Below are positions 5,841 to 6,890 of a stretch of DNA of 6,890 nt, piece by piece. The number at the start of each line of letters is the position of its first letter. The first letter of the stretch is position 1. The stretch comes from Bacteroidota bacterium (lineage in GTDB: Bacteria > Bacteroidota > Bacteroidia > Flavobacteriales > Flavobacteriaceae), in the NCBI GenBank assembly GCA_006227965.1, contig SBFL01000134.1, positions 1-6,890 of the forward strand, in the 5' to 3' direction. Made by a program: the position numbers and the translations under genes. The notes under the pieces were generated by a model that was not told where the DNA came from, did not search any database, and saw nothing but the letters and a program-made list of their open reading frames with translations.

Positions 5841-6569
5841 GTGAAAACCATCGCGATGATACCGGCACGATACGCCGCCTCCCGCTTTCCCGGCAAGCTC
5901 ATGAAAGATCTCGCGGGCAAACCGGTGATTGTGCGCACCTATGAGGCTGCGGTTAAAACAGGCCTATTCGATGCCGTGCTCGTGGTTACCGACAGTGAAG
6001 AAATCGCCCGGGCCGTTCGGTCTGCCGGGGGTGAAGTCTTGATGAGCCGGGAGGATCACCAGACGGGCAGTGACCGGATAGCCGAGGCCGTGGCCGACCT
6101 TGAGGTAGATATCGTTGTTAACGTACAGGGGGATGAACCATTTACCGAAGGGGAAAGCCTTGAAAAACTGCTTGGAGTTTTCAGGGATGACCCGCGGGAG
6201 GAGATCGACCTGGCATCCCTTATGACTAAAATAACCGATGCGGATCAGATCAGGGATCCCAATACGGTAAAGGTCATTACAGACACCCATGGTTTTGCCC
6301 TTTATTTTTCCAGGGCCCCCATCCCTTTCCAGCGGGCCGAAACCCCCAGGGCAACCTATTTCAAGCACAAAGGGGTCTATGCCTTTCGAAAAAGGGCCCT
6401 GCTGGATTTCCGGCGGCTGCCCATGCTGCCTCTGGAGGCGGTTGAGAAGATAGAGGCCATCCGGTTCCTGGAGTACGGAAAGAAGATCAAGATGGTTCAA
6501 ACGCGGGTCACCGGGATAGAAATTGATACCCCGGAGGACCTTGAAAAGGCTAAGAAAGTATGGACCTGA
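5841..6569 (+). CDS. kdsB: 3-deoxy-manno-octulosonate cytidylyltransferase (CMP-Kdo synthetase)
   Basis: The enzyme joins CTP and Kdo to make CMP-Kdo, the donor for the Kdo residues on lipid A, in the cytoplasm. The 242-residue protein begins with the CTP-binding loop [14 protein letters not shown] (6-19, with R10, R15 and K19), then VVTDSEEI (48-55), HQTGSDRI (73-80), the metal-binding NVQGDEP (94-100, D98), DPNTVKVI (139-146), YFSRAPIPF (155-163), HKGVYAFR (176-183), [14 protein letters not shown] (198-211) and the second metal site IDTPEDL (228-234, D229). The length is normal. The GTG at 5841 is chosen because it places the protein start at [11 protein letters not shown], as in relatives. 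The ATG at 5802 would add 13 residues ([13 protein letters not shown]) unlike the family and overlaps a promoter box. The 3' end overlaps the next gene by ten bases. It shows that the cell makes Kdo-containing LPS. Confidence 0.96.
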   Translation: MKTIAMIPARYAASRFPGKLMKDLAGKPVIVRTYEAAVKTGLFDAVLVVTDSEEIARAVRSAGGEVLMSREDHQTGSDRIAEAVADLEVDIVVNVQGDEPFTEGESLEKLLGVFRDDPREEIDLASLMTKITDADQIRDPNTVKVITDTHGFALYFSRAPIPFQRAETPRATYFKHKGVYAFRKRALLDFRRLPMLPLEAVEKIEAIRFLEYGKKIKMVQTRVTGIEIDTPEDLEKAKKVWT

Positions 6570-6890
6570 ATTTCAAAGACATTTCGACCATCGGCTTCGA
6601 TGCAGACGATACCCTGTGGGTGAATGAAACTTACTTTCGGGAGGCTGAGGAAGAATTCGCTGCCCTGCTGGAGTCTTATGAAACCAAAAACACCATTGAC
6701 CAGGAACTCTTTAAAACGGAAATGCAAAACCTGGACCTGTATGGGTACGGAATCAAAGGTTTCATGCTTTCCATGATAGAATCGGCCCTGGAGCTGTCCA
6801 ACGGGCAGGTATCCCAGGAGACCATTGGGAAGATCCTTCAGGTGGGCAAGCGCATGATAACCCACAAACTGGAATTACTCGATGGGGTAG
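6560..6890 (+). CDS. HAD-superfamily hydrolase with helical cap, 3' end missing
   Basis: The 110 visible residues begin [20 protein letters not shown] and run off the window. HAD motif I is DADDT (14-18): D14 should be the nucleophile that forms the phospho-aspartate and D16 the general acid. The following helical region (about 21-108, through [19 protein letters not shown] to HKLELLDGV) is a type C1 cap inserted after motif I, as in YjjG-like nucleotidases and phosphoglycolate-type phosphatases. Motifs II-IV are beyond the edge. The ATG at 6560 lies ten bases before the end of kdsB, so translation is probably coupled. KdsC, the usual Kdo-8-phosphate phosphatase, is a cap-less HAD, so this is not ordinary KdsC despite its neighbour. 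The substrate is unknown; a house-cleaning phosphatase or a role in the Kdo pathway are both possible. Confidence 0.92.
   Translation, partial: MDLNFKDISTIGFDADDTLWVNETYFREAEEEFAALLESYETKNTIDQELFKTEMQNLDLYGYGIKGFMLSMIESALELSNGQVSQETIGKILQVGKRMITHKLELLDGV

Noticed and set aside
5964..6500. 178-residue minus-strand frame inside kdsB
   Set aside because: The opposite strand encodes KdsB with all expected motifs; this frame has no recognisable domain and starts inside the coding region.
1..6890. Mobile element, CRISPR array, tRNA, toxin-antitoxin or defence system
   Set aside because: No direct repeat array, transposase or integrase motifs, tRNA cloverleaf or defence-type domain is seen; the helicase is the only candidate and it lacks the partners such systems carry.

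Overview
The window looks like ordinary core chromosome from a Bacteroidetes bacterium, most likely a flavobacterium of moderate to fairly high GC (my guess is something near Robiginitalea or Allomuricauda). The evidence is a flavobacterial-style DnaX, a DUF3822 gene (a family essentially restricted to Bacteroidetes), a GC-rich KdsB of the flavobacterial type, few convincing Shine-Dalgarno sequences, and several exact matches to the Bacteroidetes -7 promoter element TAnnTTTG just ahead of genes.

Layout. Bases 1-1215 (minus) hold the first 405 codons of dnaX, the clamp-loader subunit, open at the left edge. A short divergent promoter region (1216-1340) separates it from rnpB (plus, about 1340-1648), the RNase P catalytic RNA. 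Converging on the 3' end of rnpB is a leftward operon: a membrane-anchored hypothetical protein (3650-3000), a DUF3822 protein (3022-2192) and rsmD (2195-1653), with gene overlaps of 23 and 4 bases. A second divergent promoter region (3651-3752) leads rightward to an SF1B RecD/Dda-like helicase (3753-5192), a DUF4126 membrane protein (5218-5793), kdsB (5841-6569, with its own promoter) and a HAD phosphatase-like gene that overlaps kdsB and runs off the right edge (6560-6890).

How the genes fit together. Most are housekeeping: replication (dnaX), tRNA maturation (rnpB), 16S rRNA methylation (rsmD), DNA unwinding (helicase) and activation of Kdo for LPS (kdsB). There is no mobile element, CRISPR array, tRNA or defence island, and I did not find a convincing undescribed multi-gene system. 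The best leads are smaller. One is an A10 slippery run in dnaX placed so that slippage in either direction stops almost at once, giving a gamma-like short clamp-loader subunit. Another is a possible PilM/PilN-like pair formed by the DUF3822 and membrane-anchored genes. A third is an 11-base inverted repeat that brackets the helicase promoter and start codon, where the mRNA may be nearly leaderless.
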